A stretch of 64,000 bases of DNA from Micavibrio_A sp040381535 (GCA_040381535.1 JBEIHF010000001.1:196722-260721); one strand, 5' to 3'. Shown: positions 34,391-43,430, numbered from the stretch's first letter. Numbers and translations: made by a program. Notes: generated by a model from the sequence alone, not told the origin.

Positions 34391-35476
34391 ATGAAAAAAT
34401 TTCTGCTGAGCACTGCCCTCGTAGGCGTTGCGTTCGCTGCTGCTCCGGCAATGGCGCAAGTTGACGTAACGGTTGGCGGTCACACGAAAAACTACATCGG
34501 CTGGCTCGACCAGGATGAAGATGTTGGCACGGAAGAACGCAATTTTGACATGCTGCGTGAATCCGAACTGCACTTCAATGCTGAAGGCACGGCTGACAAT
34601 GGTCTGACATACGGCTTCCATGTTGAATCCGAAGTTGATGGCGGTGATGGTTTTGCTGTTGAAGAATCCTACCTTTACTTGGCTTCTTCCTTGGGTCGTT
34701 TGAACCTCGGTTCTGAAGACGGCGCTGCTTACCTCTTGCAAGTAGCTGCTCCTTCCGCTGATGCAAACATCGATGGTCTGCGTCAATACATCCAACCTGT
34801 TAATTACGACATCATCGCTGGTGGCGCATTTGCTGCTCTTATTGGTGCCGATGGCATCGATTACGACAACGATGCAACGGGTCAATCTGAGAAAATCACG
34901 TACCTGTCTCCTAACTGGTCTGGCTTCCAATTCGGATTGTCCTACACTTCGGATGTCGACGGTTCCGACCGCGGTGCTCTGACGGGCTTCGATGCAGATG
35001 ATGAAGTTGACACATTGGGCTCTGGCTATGACGCCGGTCTTCGTTACGAAGGCACGTTCAACAATGTTGGCTTCGCACTCGGCGCAGGTTATACGACGAT
35101 AGACGTTGAAGAAGAAAACGGAAACGACGACGATCTAACAGAATGGAACGTCGGTGCTGACTTCGACATCGGCGCGTTCGGCGTAGGCGCAGCTTACACT
35201 GAAGCTGAAGGCGGCGTTGATGCAGACGGCGATGAATCTGACACGATCGTTCTCGGCGCAGACTACACGACTGGTCCTTTCCAGTTTGGTTTGTCTTACC
35301 TGAACAACGACATCGACGACACGGTGGAAACTGATCGCTTCACGGGCGGCGTTATCTACACGGTAACGCAAGGCTTGACGCTGCGCGGTTCCGTAAGCCA
35401 TATCGAACATGACATTGACGGCGGCGACGATGCTGATGCAACGTCCGTCCTCGGCGGCGTACAGTTCAACTTCTAA
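34391..35476 (+). CDS. Gram-negative outer membrane porin
   Basis: This 361-residue secreted beta-barrel has a signal peptide MKKFLLSTALVGVAF... ending AMA before QVDVTVGG. The mature protein is acidic, rich in Gly, Asp and aromatic residues, with alternating amphipathic strands (YGFHVESEVDG, FQFGLSYTSDVDG, FALGAGYTTIDVEE) and a C-terminal Phe (GGVQFNF), the barrel assembly signal. It fits the Porin_4 type of alphaproteobacteria. I place the start at 34391, 7 nt after GGAGG, rather than at the ATG at 34385. A strong terminator follows. Confidence 0.92.
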   Translation: MKKFLLSTALVGVAFAAAPAMAQVDVTVGGHTKNYIGWLDQDEDVGTEERNFDMLRESELHFNAEGTADNGLTYGFHVESEVDGGDGFAVEESYLYLASSLGRLNLGSEDGAAYLLQVAAPSADANIDGLRQYIQPVNYDIIAGGAFAALIGADGIDYDNDATGQSEKITYLSPNWSGFQFGLSYTSDVDGSDRGALTGFDADDEVDTLGSGYDAGLRYEGTFNNVGFALGAGYTTIDVEEENGNDDDLTEWNVGADFDIGAFGVGAAYTEAEGGVDADGDESDTIVLGADYTTGPFQFGLSYLNNDIDDTVETDRFTGGVIYTVTQGLTLRGSVSHIEHDIDGGDDADATSVLGGVQFNF

Positions 35477-35496
35477 TCGAAGCTGACAAGCAATTT

Positions 35497-35523
35497 GAAA
35501 GGGCGCCCATGTGGCGCCCTTTC
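35497..35523 (+). terminator. Intrinsic terminator of the porin gene
   Basis: GAAAGGGCGCC pairs with GGCGCCCTTTC over 11 bp around the loop CATGT, 20 bp past the porin stop. The T run is short. Confidence 0.8.
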
Positions 35524-35544
35524 TATATGTGGAAAGATAACTCC

Positions 35545-36201
35545 ATGACCATCGCAGAGAATTTTGAAGATATTTTCCGCCGTATGAAAAAGGCGGAGCG
35601 CAGCGCAGGGCGCAATGAAGGAGATACAAAGCTAGTCGCCGTCACCAAAACCGTATCGAACGAAATTTTGGAACAAGCACTCGCCATCGGTCACCGCGTC
35701 TTTGGCGAGAACCGCGTGCAAGAGGCAATATCGCATTGGTCCGATCTGAAAACCAAACATCCCGATATCAAAATTCATCTCATAGGCCCGCTACAAACCA
35801 ACAAGGCGCGCGACGCCGTTGCTCTGTTCGATGTGATCGAAACGCTGGACCGTGAAAAGCTAGTCGATGCGCTGGCCATAGAGATGAAAAAGCAGGGCAG
35901 AAACATTCCATGCTTCGTGCAGGTTAACACCGGAGATGAAGAACAAAAGGCCGGCATAGCACCGCGAAAATTAAAAGATTTTCTGGCCTATTGTAAAAAG
36001 GCAGGCCTCACCGTTACGGGATTAATGTGCATTCCGCCCGTGGATGAAGCAGCGGGATTGCATTTCGCTTATCTGAAAGATCTCGCGCGCAAGCATGATT
36101 TGATCGAGCTCAGCATGGGCATGTCTTCTGATTTTGAAAAAGCGATCACGGCGGGCGCTACATATGTGCGTCTCGGCACGGCATTGTTCGGCGCCAGATA
36201 A
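35545..36201 (+). CDS. YggS/PROSC-family PLP homeostasis protein
   Basis: This 218-residue PLP-binding barrel resembles the N-terminal domain of alanine racemase. It has no known catalysis but balances vitamin B6 and amino acid pools. Lys35 in KLVAVTKTVSNE is the PLP lysine; FGENRVQEA, HLIGPLQTNKA, and LSMGMSSDFEKAI are the signature blocks. The start at ATG 35545 follows a weak GGAAAG; an upstream frame extension into the terminator is unlikely. Confidence 0.93.
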   Translation: MTIAENFEDIFRRMKKAERSAGRNEGDTKLVAVTKTVSNEILEQALAIGHRVFGENRVQEAISHWSDLKTKHPDIKIHLIGPLQTNKARDAVALFDVIETLDREKLVDALAIEMKKQGRNIPCFVQVNTGDEEQKAGIAPRKLKDFLAYCKKAGLTVTGLMCIPPVDEAAGLHFAYLKDLARKHDLIELSMGMSSDFEKAITAGATYVRLGTALFGAR

Positions 36202-36212
36202 AAATAGCGAGA

Positions 36213-36872
36213 TTATGCGTTCCAAATTTGTGTGGAAATATTTCTAGCGGCAAAATTCTTATGGGCCGATGCCGTTTCATACGCGGCCAATTGTTCGGAA
36301 GAGGGGGCCGATGCAGGCTTTGCTTGCGCATAAACCAGATCAGGTTTCTTGCCGCCATCGGGCGTGATATCAAAACCAGCAAGCGCGAATGCATTCTCCG
36401 CCAGATCTTTTCCCGTAGTGCTTTTGGCAACCGCGTTCACGACGCCGCTTACCGCGCCGATGGGTCCGCCGAAAATTGCACCGCCGATAATATTGCTCAT
36501 GGGTTTGATAACATCGCCCGTCAATTTTCTGTAGATCATGCCAACGACCGGAAGGTGCTGCAGCGGGTTGATCATGTCGATCACATCACCGAAGGAAAAT
36601 TCATCTTCGCTTTCGGGATAGGCGATGTCGGGTTTTACGTTGCTTTCGCCCGTGTTCACATTCTGCGCGGCGGGCGCATAGGTGTTGGCGTGGGCGGCCA
36701 AGGCCGTTTCATGCACCATCGAACCAAAGGTCGGCATCGGGCCAGCCGTGCGATCGTTCAAATCAAAACGCATGGTCGCGCGCTTCATCGAACCTTGCCA
36801 GGACTGGTACAAGGGGTCGGGCCGGGCGACGGGCGCGGAGAATACGGTTGTGGTAGCGGACGGATCAATCAT
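36213..36872 (-). CDS. Unrecognised 219-residue protein with a glycine-rich hydrophobic core
   Basis: I recognise no family. The start at 36872 (MIDPSATTTVF) is preferred over a GTG at 36902, which lacks a site. The N-terminal half is hydrophilic. Residues about 115-165 (INPLQHLPVVGMIYRKLTG and then IIGGAIFGGPIGAVSGVVN) are hydrophobic with a Gly-xxx-Gly pattern, and the end is Ala/Gln-rich. The hydrophobic part recalls the 98-residue orphan at 17414. There is no signal peptide. Confidence 0.65.
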   Translation of the reverse strand: MIDPSATTTVFSAPVARPDPLYQSWQGSMKRATMRFDLNDRTAGPMPTFGSMVHETALAAHANTYAPAAQNVNTGESNVKPDIAYPESEDEFSFGDVIDMINPLQHLPVVGMIYRKLTGDVIKPMSNIIGGAIFGGPIGAVSGVVNAVAKSTTGKDLAENAFALAGFDITPDGGKKPDLVYAQAKPASAPSSEQLAAYETASAHKNFAARNISTQIWNA

Positions 36873-36985
36873 CGAAAGGAAATATTGCAAGCGCCGTGCC
36901 ACCCCAAGTCCATAATAGATATTGTTAAATCAATAGGTTAGTTGTTATAGTTCGAAGGCGTTAAAGCCCATGCGGAAAGGAATCC

Positions 36986-37579
36986 ATGGCCAAAGCCCCG
37001 TCCATAGAAATTTTTGCCTCTACGCCGGCCACCCACGCCTATTTGGCCGATCTAGCCACCCGCGCGGGGCTTTCGGTGACAAAAAACGGCGATGCCGCCA
37101 TCCTGCTGGCCGAGGGCTCGGCCCCCAAAGGTGCGAAAATGGGCAAGATATTTGTACTAGGCCAAGGGGAGTATTCCGGCGAAAACAGCGCCGGCGTACG
37201 TTACCTCCCGACCCCCTTAAAAGCCTCGGTGCTGATCGCGATATTACAAAACGCTCATAGGTTAGAAAACGCCACAGGCGGCATTTTGAAAATTGGAAAC
37301 CACACGCTTGATAGGCGTGAAAGCCTGTGGAGCAGCGCGGGAAAACTCTCCGTAAGATTGACGGAAAAGGAAGTTGCCATTTTGTCGTATCTTACAGGGC
37401 TCAAGGGCTCCACCATCTCGCGCGAGGATTTATTGTCCTGTGTATGGGATTATGCAGAGGGTGTGGAAACCCACACGCTGGAAACACATATTTATCGCCT
37501 GCGCCAGAAAATCGAAGAGGATCCTTCAAGCCCCAAAATAATTCTGACGATGGATGACGGTTACAGTCTGGGGGAGTGA
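36986..37579 (+). CDS. OmpR/PhoB-type winged-helix regulator with a degenerate receiver
   Basis: This 197-residue protein has a C-terminal winged helix (about 118-196) with LTEKEVAILSYLTG, ISREDLLSCVWDYAEGVETHTLETHIYRLRQKI and ILTMDDGYSLGE, as in OmpR-family DNA-binding domains. The N-terminal ~100 residues have the length of a receiver, and PLKASVLIAILQ looks like its last helix. The phosphoacceptor Asp and the acidic pair near the N-terminus are not evident. There is no histidine kinase nearby. It may be phosphorylation-independent. Confidence 0.85.
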   Translation: MAKAPSIEIFASTPATHAYLADLATRAGLSVTKNGDAAILLAEGSAPKGAKMGKIFVLGQGEYSGENSAGVRYLPTPLKASVLIAILQNAHRLENATGGILKIGNHTLDRRESLWSSAGKLSVRLTEKEVAILSYLTGLKGSTISREDLLSCVWDYAEGVETHTLETHIYRLRQKIEEDPSSPKIILTMDDGYSLGE

Positions 37580-37580
37580 G

Positions 37581-38150
37581 TTACCCCTTTGATTTTTCCA
37601 AACGTACGGCTTGTACGAGCGCTTCGAGAAACGTATCGGCTTTCTCGATAATCAAAACCTGCAATCCTTTGCGCGACAATTGTTCCAACTCCGCTATCAA
37701 CACGTGGATAGTGCGCAATTCATCGGACCGAAGAAGATCGGCAAGATCGACAGGTTCTTCTTTTGGAGCTTCTTGCGGGGGCAAAGACGCGTCGGTGTGG
37801 CTATAGACGGCCATGGTCGCGTAGGCCTTTACGGCGCGGGCCGCCATCGGCGAAGCGGGGGTTCGCTCTTTGGGGTTAAGACCCGCATACACGGAATTGG
37901 GATCAACCAAATTGTTTTCTTCAGGGGTAGGCTCACCGCGCGTTTTCAAAAACTGCAAAAGAAACGTGCGCAGCGCTTCGACACTAACTTGCGTGGAATC
38001 TTCCCACATCGGTGTCGTATCTTCTTTTTCTTCGAATTCCTGCTTCTTGCCCTGATCGTTTTTATCTTCGCGCTTGATTTCAAAACGCGTGTCAGCATGC
38101 TCCGCTTGACGCAGATGTGTTTTGAACAAAGGTCCAAGTTGCGAAAACAT
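37581..38150 (-). CDS. Unrecognised 189-residue acidic protein
   Basis: I recognise no family. The protein is strongly charged, with a Lys/Glu-rich stretch (REDKNDQGKKQEFEEKED) near residues 27-44 and a helical C-terminal half (LRTIHVLIAELEQLSRKG). It has no signal peptide or membrane segment. It is convergent with the winged-helix regulator with no gap. It could be a cytoplasmic accessory factor, but nothing supports a specific role. Confidence 0.65.
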   Translation of the reverse strand: MFSQLGPLFKTHLRQAEHADTRFEIKREDKNDQGKKQEFEEKEDTTPMWEDSTQVSVEALRTFLLQFLKTRGEPTPEENNLVDPNSVYAGLNPKERTPASPMAARAVKAYATMAVYSHTDASLPPQEAPKEEPVDLADLLRSDELRTIHVLIAELEQLSRKGLQVLIIEKADTFLEALVQAVRLEKSKG

Positions 38151-38277
38151 GAAACAAACAATCCTTATCAGGCCTCATGGCCATAGGATTATTATACCAC
38201 AGCGTAATATTATTGCCGAATATTCTATAGGGGGTGGGCCTCAAAACTGAGCCAAAACAGGCTAGTTTTTCTATTTT

Positions 38278-39039
38278 TTAAGGGGTTTGCACCGGTAGGG
38301 CCGTGCCTTCGGTCGGCGCTTTATAGAGATCTTGCAGGTCTTCCGTGACGGGGGATACATACCAATCCGCGCCGTAATTCCAAAATGTTTCCATGCCTTT
38401 TTTGGTACCCACCGACATGGTCGCGATGTCGCAGATCAAAGCCCAGCGCTCGACGCCGTCGATTTTATATGGCTGGTCGGTGTGCGCTTTCACAGGCTTT
38501 AACGTCAGAAACAATTTCGCGGGGCCGCCCATGCCAAATTCCTTCGTCATGTTTTCAAACTGCTCTTTTTGCAAAGGCTGGATCATTAGGTCATCGATTT
38601 TTTGCGGGACGATCGCAAAGCGGTAATCTTGATATTTATAACCAAAATGCGTCAGCTCCGTTTCAGGAAGTATGATGTACATCCAGTATTTTTCCTTGCC
38701 GTCTTTCTTATCGACGACTTGTTTCAATTCGACATGCACATCGCCGCTGATACCGATCACATCTTCTTCAGGATTGAAATCACGCCATAGCGTCGTTAAG
38801 CGCTGCTTTTCTTTCTCGAGATAATCGCCGGCGCGGACGGGCGGCATGCGTTTATAATCCTTGCCGGCCTTGGCCAATATTTCGAAATCCGGCGTAGAAT
38901 CTCCCGTTTTGAAAAACGCAATGGCGATTTCCTCAGCCGTGGAAACACGGTCGTCAACGACGGCATGGGCAAGAGGAGCGTATAAAAGCGCCATGGCAAG
39001 AAGGATCGGAAAAAAGGCGCGGCGGATAAAAGAAAGCAT
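38278..39039 (-). CDS. Unrecognised secreted 253-residue protein
   Basis: I recognise no family with confidence. A signal peptide, LSFIRRAFFPILLAMALLY..., ends AHA before VVDDRVST, so the mature protein is periplasmic or outer-membrane associated. The body has WRDFNPEEDVIGISGDVHVE, WMYIILPETELTHFGYKYQDY and FLTLKPVKAHTDQPYKIDGVE, a beta-rich pattern. It is divergent from the Smr gene with 66 bp between. Confidence 0.75.
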   Translation of the reverse strand: MLSFIRRAFFPILLAMALLYAPLAHAVVDDRVSTAEEIAIAFFKTGDSTPDFEILAKAGKDYKRMPPVRAGDYLEKEKQRLTTLWRDFNPEEDVIGISGDVHVELKQVVDKKDGKEKYWMYIILPETELTHFGYKYQDYRFAIVPQKIDDLMIQPLQKEQFENMTKEFGMGGPAKLFLTLKPVKAHTDQPYKIDGVERWALICDIATMSVGTKKGMETFWNYGADWYVSPVTEDLQDLYKAPTEGTALPVQTP

Positions 39040-39105
39040 CTATTCTAGGTCCATAGGTTTCGTCTAATATTATGCCTGAAACAAAGCGAAAAGAAAAAGT
39101 CTAAA

Positions 39106-39642
39106 ATGGCACGCAAATCGGGTAGGGATGACGGGGACGAGGACGACGCAGTTCTGTGGGAAGAGTTCACCCGCGATATAAAGCCCATGGGCAAAAAGCC
39201 GGGAGCCACCAAATCAGCCGTTCCGCCCGAAAAACAGCCAACCCCCCGCACTGCAAAAAGACAAGACGCACCTATCGTACGCGCGCCAGCGAAAACCGTT
39301 CTCCCAAAACAGCCCACACAGTTGGACAAAAGTACGCAAAGCAAGCTGCAAAAAGGTAAAATTCCCCTAGAAGGGCGGCTTGATTTGCACGGTTATACAC
39401 AAACGCAAGCGCAAGACGCATTGGAGGCTTTCGTTATGCGCGCGGCGAATGCCGGGAAAAGATGTCTGCTCGTCATCACTGGCAAAGGTCTTACCAAAAA
39501 CGGGGAAGGAGTGCTGCGTCAAAGGCTACCACAATGGATTGCGCTCTCGCCGCTCAGCGGCGTCGTGTTGAAAGCCGTGCCAGCGGCGCCCAAAGACGGG
39601 GGTTCAGGAGCATTTTACCTCTATCTACGCCGCACCCGTTAA
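39106..39642 (+). CDS. Smr-domain protein
   Basis: This 178-residue protein has a basic, disordered N-terminus (about 1-85) and a C-terminal Smr domain with LDLHGYTQTQAQDALEAFV and the nuclease-type loop VITGKGLTK, followed by VLKAVPAAPKDGGSGAFYLYL. Smr domains in bacteria cut or bind structured nucleic acids, for example at collided ribosomes or recombination joints. Here the domain stands alone without the MutS2 core. The following gene starts 44 bp downstream. Confidence 0.9.
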   Translation: MARKSGRDDGDEDDAVLWEEFTRDIKPMGKKPGATKSAVPPEKQPTPRTAKRQDAPIVRAPAKTVLPKQPTQLDKSTQSKLQKGKIPLEGRLDLHGYTQTQAQDALEAFVMRAANAGKRCLLVITGKGLTKNGEGVLRQRLPQWIALSPLSGVVLKAVPAAPKDGGSGAFYLYLRRTR

Positions 39643-39686
39643 GAGGCGGTTAAGCCTGCTCTGGTAGCTTTTTTTAAGGGGATATC

Positions 39687-40031
39687 ATGGTTATACCAGA
39701 ATTCAAACCAGGCGATACCGTCGCGTTTTACGTGGATTATAACGACGATCCTAACGCGGCTGCATTATCCGAAGGCGGCTTTGGGACGCTGGGCGGCTTT
39801 GACGGCGATTACGCGCTGATCATGGTCCCAGCCGACGACGATGATTCCAAAGGCCTTGCTTTCACTTTCAACTATGGTGGTGAATCATTCGAACGCAAAT
39901 CAAAGCTAATCCGCGTGCGAAAAGACAAAGTTACCGACGTAGCTTTCAATGTACCCCCGCCGTCAGAGCAAGAAAAAGACCTGGTAAGACAGCTTCAGGA
40001 GCTGCATGGATTAAGACCCACTATCTTCTGA
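39687..40031 (+). CDS. Unrecognised 114-residue protein
   Basis: I recognise no family. GGGG lies 5-8 nt before the ATG. The sequence opens FKPGDTVAFYVDYNDD and has GGFDGDYALIMVPADDDD, an acidic small beta-barrel-like pattern, and then a Lys-rich KLIRVRKDKVTDVAF. The end is hydrophilic. It follows the Smr gene and is convergent with mnmE with 1 bp between. Confidence 0.65.
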   Translation: MVIPEFKPGDTVAFYVDYNDDPNAAALSEGGFGTLGGFDGDYALIMVPADDDDSKGLAFTFNYGGESFERKSKLIRVRKDKVTDVAFNVPPPSEQEKDLVRQLQELHGLRPTIF

Positions 40032-40032
40032 T

Positions 40033-41370
40033 TTATTTTCCGATACAAAAATCGCGGAAGATGACATCGAGCACATCTTCGACGTCGACACGTCCTGTGA
40101 TGCGGCCCAATCCGCGCGCGGCCAAGCGGATTTCTTCCGCCATCAATTCGGGAAGGTTTGCGGTCAGCGAATGTTCCAGTCTTTGCAGGGTCTCTTCAAG
40201 CGCATCGCGATGACGGCTACGTGTCAAAGACGGTGTTTCACGTGAATCACTGAAGGCTTTTAAAATTTTTTCGGACAACGCGGCGATCAATTTATCGATA
40301 CCTTCGTTCGTCGTCGAAGAAATCGCAATACCTTCTTTGCCAACAAATTTTGGATCATCCTTCTTCGTGAAAACTAAAATCGAATTATCATCTTTCAGGG
40401 AAAGCGTGTTTTTGTTGGATATTTCTTCCGTTCCATCGAAAAGCAGAAGCTTGATATCGGCATCTCGCGCGCGTTTCAACGCCCGCTTTATACCTTCGGA
40501 TTCCACGGAACCGTGACCCCCATCATCTTTCAATTCTTCGGCGCGCAGGCCCGCCGTATCGGCGAGAATAACCGGATAGCCGCCCAAGTTCAGATGCACC
40601 TCTATCACATCGCGTGTCGTGCCCGCCATGGGGGAGACAATCGCAACGTCGCGTTTGGCGAGAGCGTTAAGAAGCGATGATTTTCCCGCATTGGGCGCGC
40701 CGAGAATGGTGATCTGGATACCATCGCGCAGACGCTCCCCGCGATGCCCGTCGTTCAAATGCGCGGATATTTCGTCCATCAATTTTTGAAGCGCGGGGAT
40801 TTGGGTTTTTATCTGAGAATCCGGAACGTCTTCATCGGGGAAATCGATCACCGCCTCGATATAGGCCATGATTTTTACAAGCTCCGTGCGCCAGCCTTCA
40901 TAAAGCCGTGCCAGCGCGCCGTCCATCTGGCTGAGCGCCTGTTCGCGCTGAGCTTGCGTTTGTGCATCGATCAGATCCGCGATCGCTTCCGCGGCGGTCA
41001 AATCCATCTTGTCGTTTTCAAAGGCGCGCTTGGTAAATTCACCGCCCGTTGCCATGCGGTGCCCATCGAACGTAGAAAGCGTTTCAAACAAGGCTTCCAA
41101 AACCGCCTGTGATCCATGGACATGATATTCCACGACGTCTTCGCCCGTGAAAGAATACGGGCCTTTGAAAGTAAGCACCAGCGCGCGGTCTATCACCGCG
41201 CCGTTCTTGTCGTTGAGCGGAAACACATTCGCCACGCGCGGGGCAGATGTATGCGTGCCCGTGATTTTTTGTAAGGAATGAAAAGCGCCAGCGCCCGAAA
41301 CCCGCACGATGGAAACGCCCGCCTTGCCGGCGGCGGAGCTCAGCGCGTAAATCGTATCCGCCGCGCTCAT
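40033..41370 (-). CDS. mnmE: tRNA modification GTPase MnmE (TrmE)
   Basis: It works with MnmG to modify wobble uridines in tRNA. The 445 residues have an N-terminal tetrahydrofolate-binding domain, the GTPase with GAPNAGKSSL (G1), AGTTRD (G2), DTAGLR (G3) and FTKKD (G4), and the C-terminal CIGK with the essential Cys. The coding sequence contains parS site 5. The gene is 17 kb from mnmG, whereas the two are usually adjacent. Confidence 0.97.
   Translation of the reverse strand: MSAADTIYALSSAAGKAGVSIVRVSGAGAFHSLQKITGTHTSAPRVANVFPLNDKNGAVIDRALVLTFKGPYSFTGEDVVEYHVHGSQAVLEALFETLSTFDGHRMATGGEFTKRAFENDKMDLTAAEAIADLIDAQTQAQREQALSQMDGALARLYEGWRTELVKIMAYIEAVIDFPDEDVPDSQIKTQIPALQKLMDEISAHLNDGHRGERLRDGIQITILGAPNAGKSSLLNALAKRDVAIVSPMAGTTRDVIEVHLNLGGYPVILADTAGLRAEELKDDGGHGSVESEGIKRALKRARDADIKLLLFDGTEEISNKNTLSLKDDNSILVFTKKDDPKFVGKEGIAISSTTNEGIDKLIAALSEKILKAFSDSRETPSLTRSRHRDALEETLQRLEHSLTANLPELMAEEIRLAARGLGRITGRVDVEDVLDVIFRDFCIGK
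40234..40249. other. parS site 5 inside mnmE (15/16 match)
   Basis: TGTTTCACGTGAATCA differs from consensus at one position and lies about 18 kb from the parA cluster and 10 kb from the candidate origin. Confidence 0.75.
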
Positions 41371-41376
41371 ATAAAA

Positions 41377-41646
41377 TTACGCTTGTTTCTTTTTAGGCTT
41401 GGAGTCTTCGCCTGGCATATTCACGCCCATTTGTCCCCAGAACATTTTTTGCATTTCGCCCCAGCCGTTCATGGTCATCGGCATCCATGTTTTGACAAGT
41501 GTTTCAGGGTCAAGAGCGCGCAGGTTTTCGGCCATACGTTCCTCAAGTTCCTTCATCATGCGTTCTTGCATCGGCGCGATGTCGGGAAGGCCCAAAAAAC
41601 GGCGCGCCTCTTCCGGGGTGCATTCGATATCGAAATTGACTTTCAT
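41377..41646 (-). CDS. DUF6489-family small protein
   Basis: This 89-residue protein starts MKVNFDIECTPEEARRFLGLPD and runs to WGEMQKMFWGQMG, a pattern seen in an alphaproteobacterial family with no assigned function that is commonly beside mnmE and rho. The end is a Lys-rich tail. The start is clean, and the gene lies 6 bp upstream of mnmE, so the two are in one unit. Confidence 0.8.
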   Translation of the reverse strand: MKVNFDIECTPEEARRFLGLPDIAPMQERMMKELEERMAENLRALDPETLVKTWMPMTMNGWGEMQKMFWGQMGVNMPGEDSKPKKKQA

Positions 41647-41730
41647 GGCCCTAAATCCTTAGCGATGATACGAGTGATTATATACGTCCTCTATATAGAC
41701 GAACGCACCGCGTATTGGTAGGGTTTTTCC

Positions 41731-43332
41731 ATGTCCGAAGAGATCCCATATCCCGACGAAGCACAACTGGCGCGCACGGCCCTGGAGCATGTCCAGCGGA
41801 TTTTCAAGGGAAACGGGGTCAAGGCCGACACGATCACCATCGCCTCCCAGAAAATATCCCGCCACGCGATGAACGCAGGAACCTATCTGGAGCTTAAACC
41901 CATCAAAACCGAAAAACACATGCCTGGCAAAGTCATGGTCGGCCAGTTGGCGTCCTCGCGCGAAGACGCCACCACGAAGATAGACCAGCATATGGTGGCC
42001 GCCGCGCGCGATCCTGCCGTAGCCGCGCAGATCGCAAATGTCTTGCTGTCCCGCCCGGATCAGGGTTTTGGTTTAAACCAACAGGCTGTGCCGCTCGATT
42101 TTCTGCGCCGTGAATTCACGTGGCACGAAGGATGTCAGACCTGCCGCGGTACATCGAACGCGCCATGCCAGAAATGTCAGGGCAGAAAACTGGAGACCTG
42201 CATCAAATGCACGGGCCGCGGATTGATGCAGTGCCCGATGTGCCGCGCGACGGGATTGTTGCAAGGACAAAAATGCCCGAAATGTTCTGGCCAGCGTTAC
42301 ATGCCATGCGATCAATGCCAGAGGTCTGGCATGATGCGTTGCCGCCTGTGCAACGGTCTGGGCGTTATGAAATGCCCGCAATGTGCAGGCCAGGGATGGA
42401 AAAGCCTTGTGATGACGGTGACGGCGCAGGCCGTCACCTATTTCGAATATGATATCAAAACGATCCCAAAGGGCGCGGCAGATATGCTGGAAACCTACGG
42501 GCCAAAACTGGTGACGGGCGGACGTGTGAAAATCAAATCGCGTGTCGCGGACCAAAAAGAAAACGTGCTCGGCGCGAATTATGAAGTCGAATTCCCTTAC
42601 GGCGAAGTGATCTTTGCAGTGGGCAAGGGTGAAGCGAAAGCGCAATTGTTCGGGTATAAGGCCGACATGCTGGATTTCCCGTTCATGCTGGATAAAATCA
42701 TCGGCCCTTCCGTGCATGGATTGGAAGACGCAGCAAAAGACATCGGTTCGGTCGCGGAAAAAATCAGGAAAGCCACGAGATACCGCCTTATCGCGCAAGC
42801 GTTTTTGAGTGCGGCCAAAACCACACCAAAAAAGACTGCGGCAATGCTTTTGAAAACCTACGACATAGGATTGTCGCAAGGCATGGCGGAAAAGGTTGCA
42901 CTCCTCGCCGAAACCACGACATCGCACATCACAAGAAAGCCGCGCATATTCGGTCTGATCGCGGGCCTGCTCCTCAATGCGGGCCTGATGTATGCCTATT
43001 ACATGCTGCCCGTAAGGTCACAGATCGCAGCCTATCTGCCAACGCCCAAGGCGGATATCGTATTAGACCTTATCGCGCTGGGGCTCGGTGGTTTCCTGAC
43101 CACGATTGTGATCCAGATAACGGGAGCAGGGGCGATCAGAAAAGCGCTAGGCCATTTGATCAAGGAGGGGCAAAAGAACACGCTTATGCCGCGCTCGGGC
43201 CAGCTGGGGCTTATCGGCTATGGGGCGACGGTTCTCATCATGCTAGTCCTGATGGAGCTGGCATCCGACAGACAGACGACCGCGCCCTATTGGTATGAAA
43301 TCCTGCGCACAAAAATTCTTACATTCTTCTAA
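41731..43332 (+). CDS. Membrane protein with an eight-CxxC DnaJ-type zinc finger and no J domain
   Basis: This 533-residue protein has an N-terminal ~130-residue soluble part. A Cys-rich region follows with CxxC at 135, 146, 157, 168, 182, 193, 204 and 215, mostly 11 residues apart and with DnaJ-like G-x-G spacers; this fits four zinc sites of two CxxC each. A soluble domain of about 180 residues comes next, and then three transmembrane helices near the C-terminus (GLIAGLLLNAGLMYAYY, IALGLGGFLTTIVIQI, GYGATVLIMLVLM). No HPD J domain is present. It may bind unfolded protein or partners at the membrane. Expression from upstream is independent of mnmE. Confidence 0.85.
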   Translation: MSEEIPYPDEAQLARTALEHVQRIFKGNGVKADTITIASQKISRHAMNAGTYLELKPIKTEKHMPGKVMVGQLASSREDATTKIDQHMVAAARDPAVAAQIANVLLSRPDQGFGLNQQAVPLDFLRREFTWHEGCQTCRGTSNAPCQKCQGRKLETCIKCTGRGLMQCPMCRATGLLQGQKCPKCSGQRYMPCDQCQRSGMMRCRLCNGLGVMKCPQCAGQGWKSLVMTVTAQAVTYFEYDIKTIPKGAADMLETYGPKLVTGGRVKIKSRVADQKENVLGANYEVEFPYGEVIFAVGKGEAKAQLFGYKADMLDFPFMLDKIIGPSVHGLEDAAKDIGSVAEKIRKATRYRLIAQAFLSAAKTTPKKTAAMLLKTYDIGLSQGMAEKVALLAETTTSHITRKPRIFGLIAGLLLNAGLMYAYYMLPVRSQIAAYLPTPKADIVLDLIALGLGGFLTTIVIQITGAGAIRKALGHLIKEGQKNTLMPRSGQLGLIGYGATVLIMLVLMELASDRQTTAPYWYEILRTKILTFF

Positions 43333-43350
43333 GAACACCCGAATGCAACA

Positions 43351-43379
43351 CCGCCCCTAAGAAAGATTCTTGGGGGCGG
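43351..43379 (+). terminator. Long hairpin after the zinc-finger gene
   Basis: CCGCCCC-T-AAGAA pairs with TTCTT-G-GGGGCGG around AGA, a 13-bp stem with one T-G wobble, 18 bp past the stop at 43332. There is no T run, so termination may need Rho. Confidence 0.55.
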
Positions 43380-43430
43380 CGCTTGGGTCAGTGACGTTCG
43401 AGGGGACATTCGTTAGCGTTTCACTGACAA

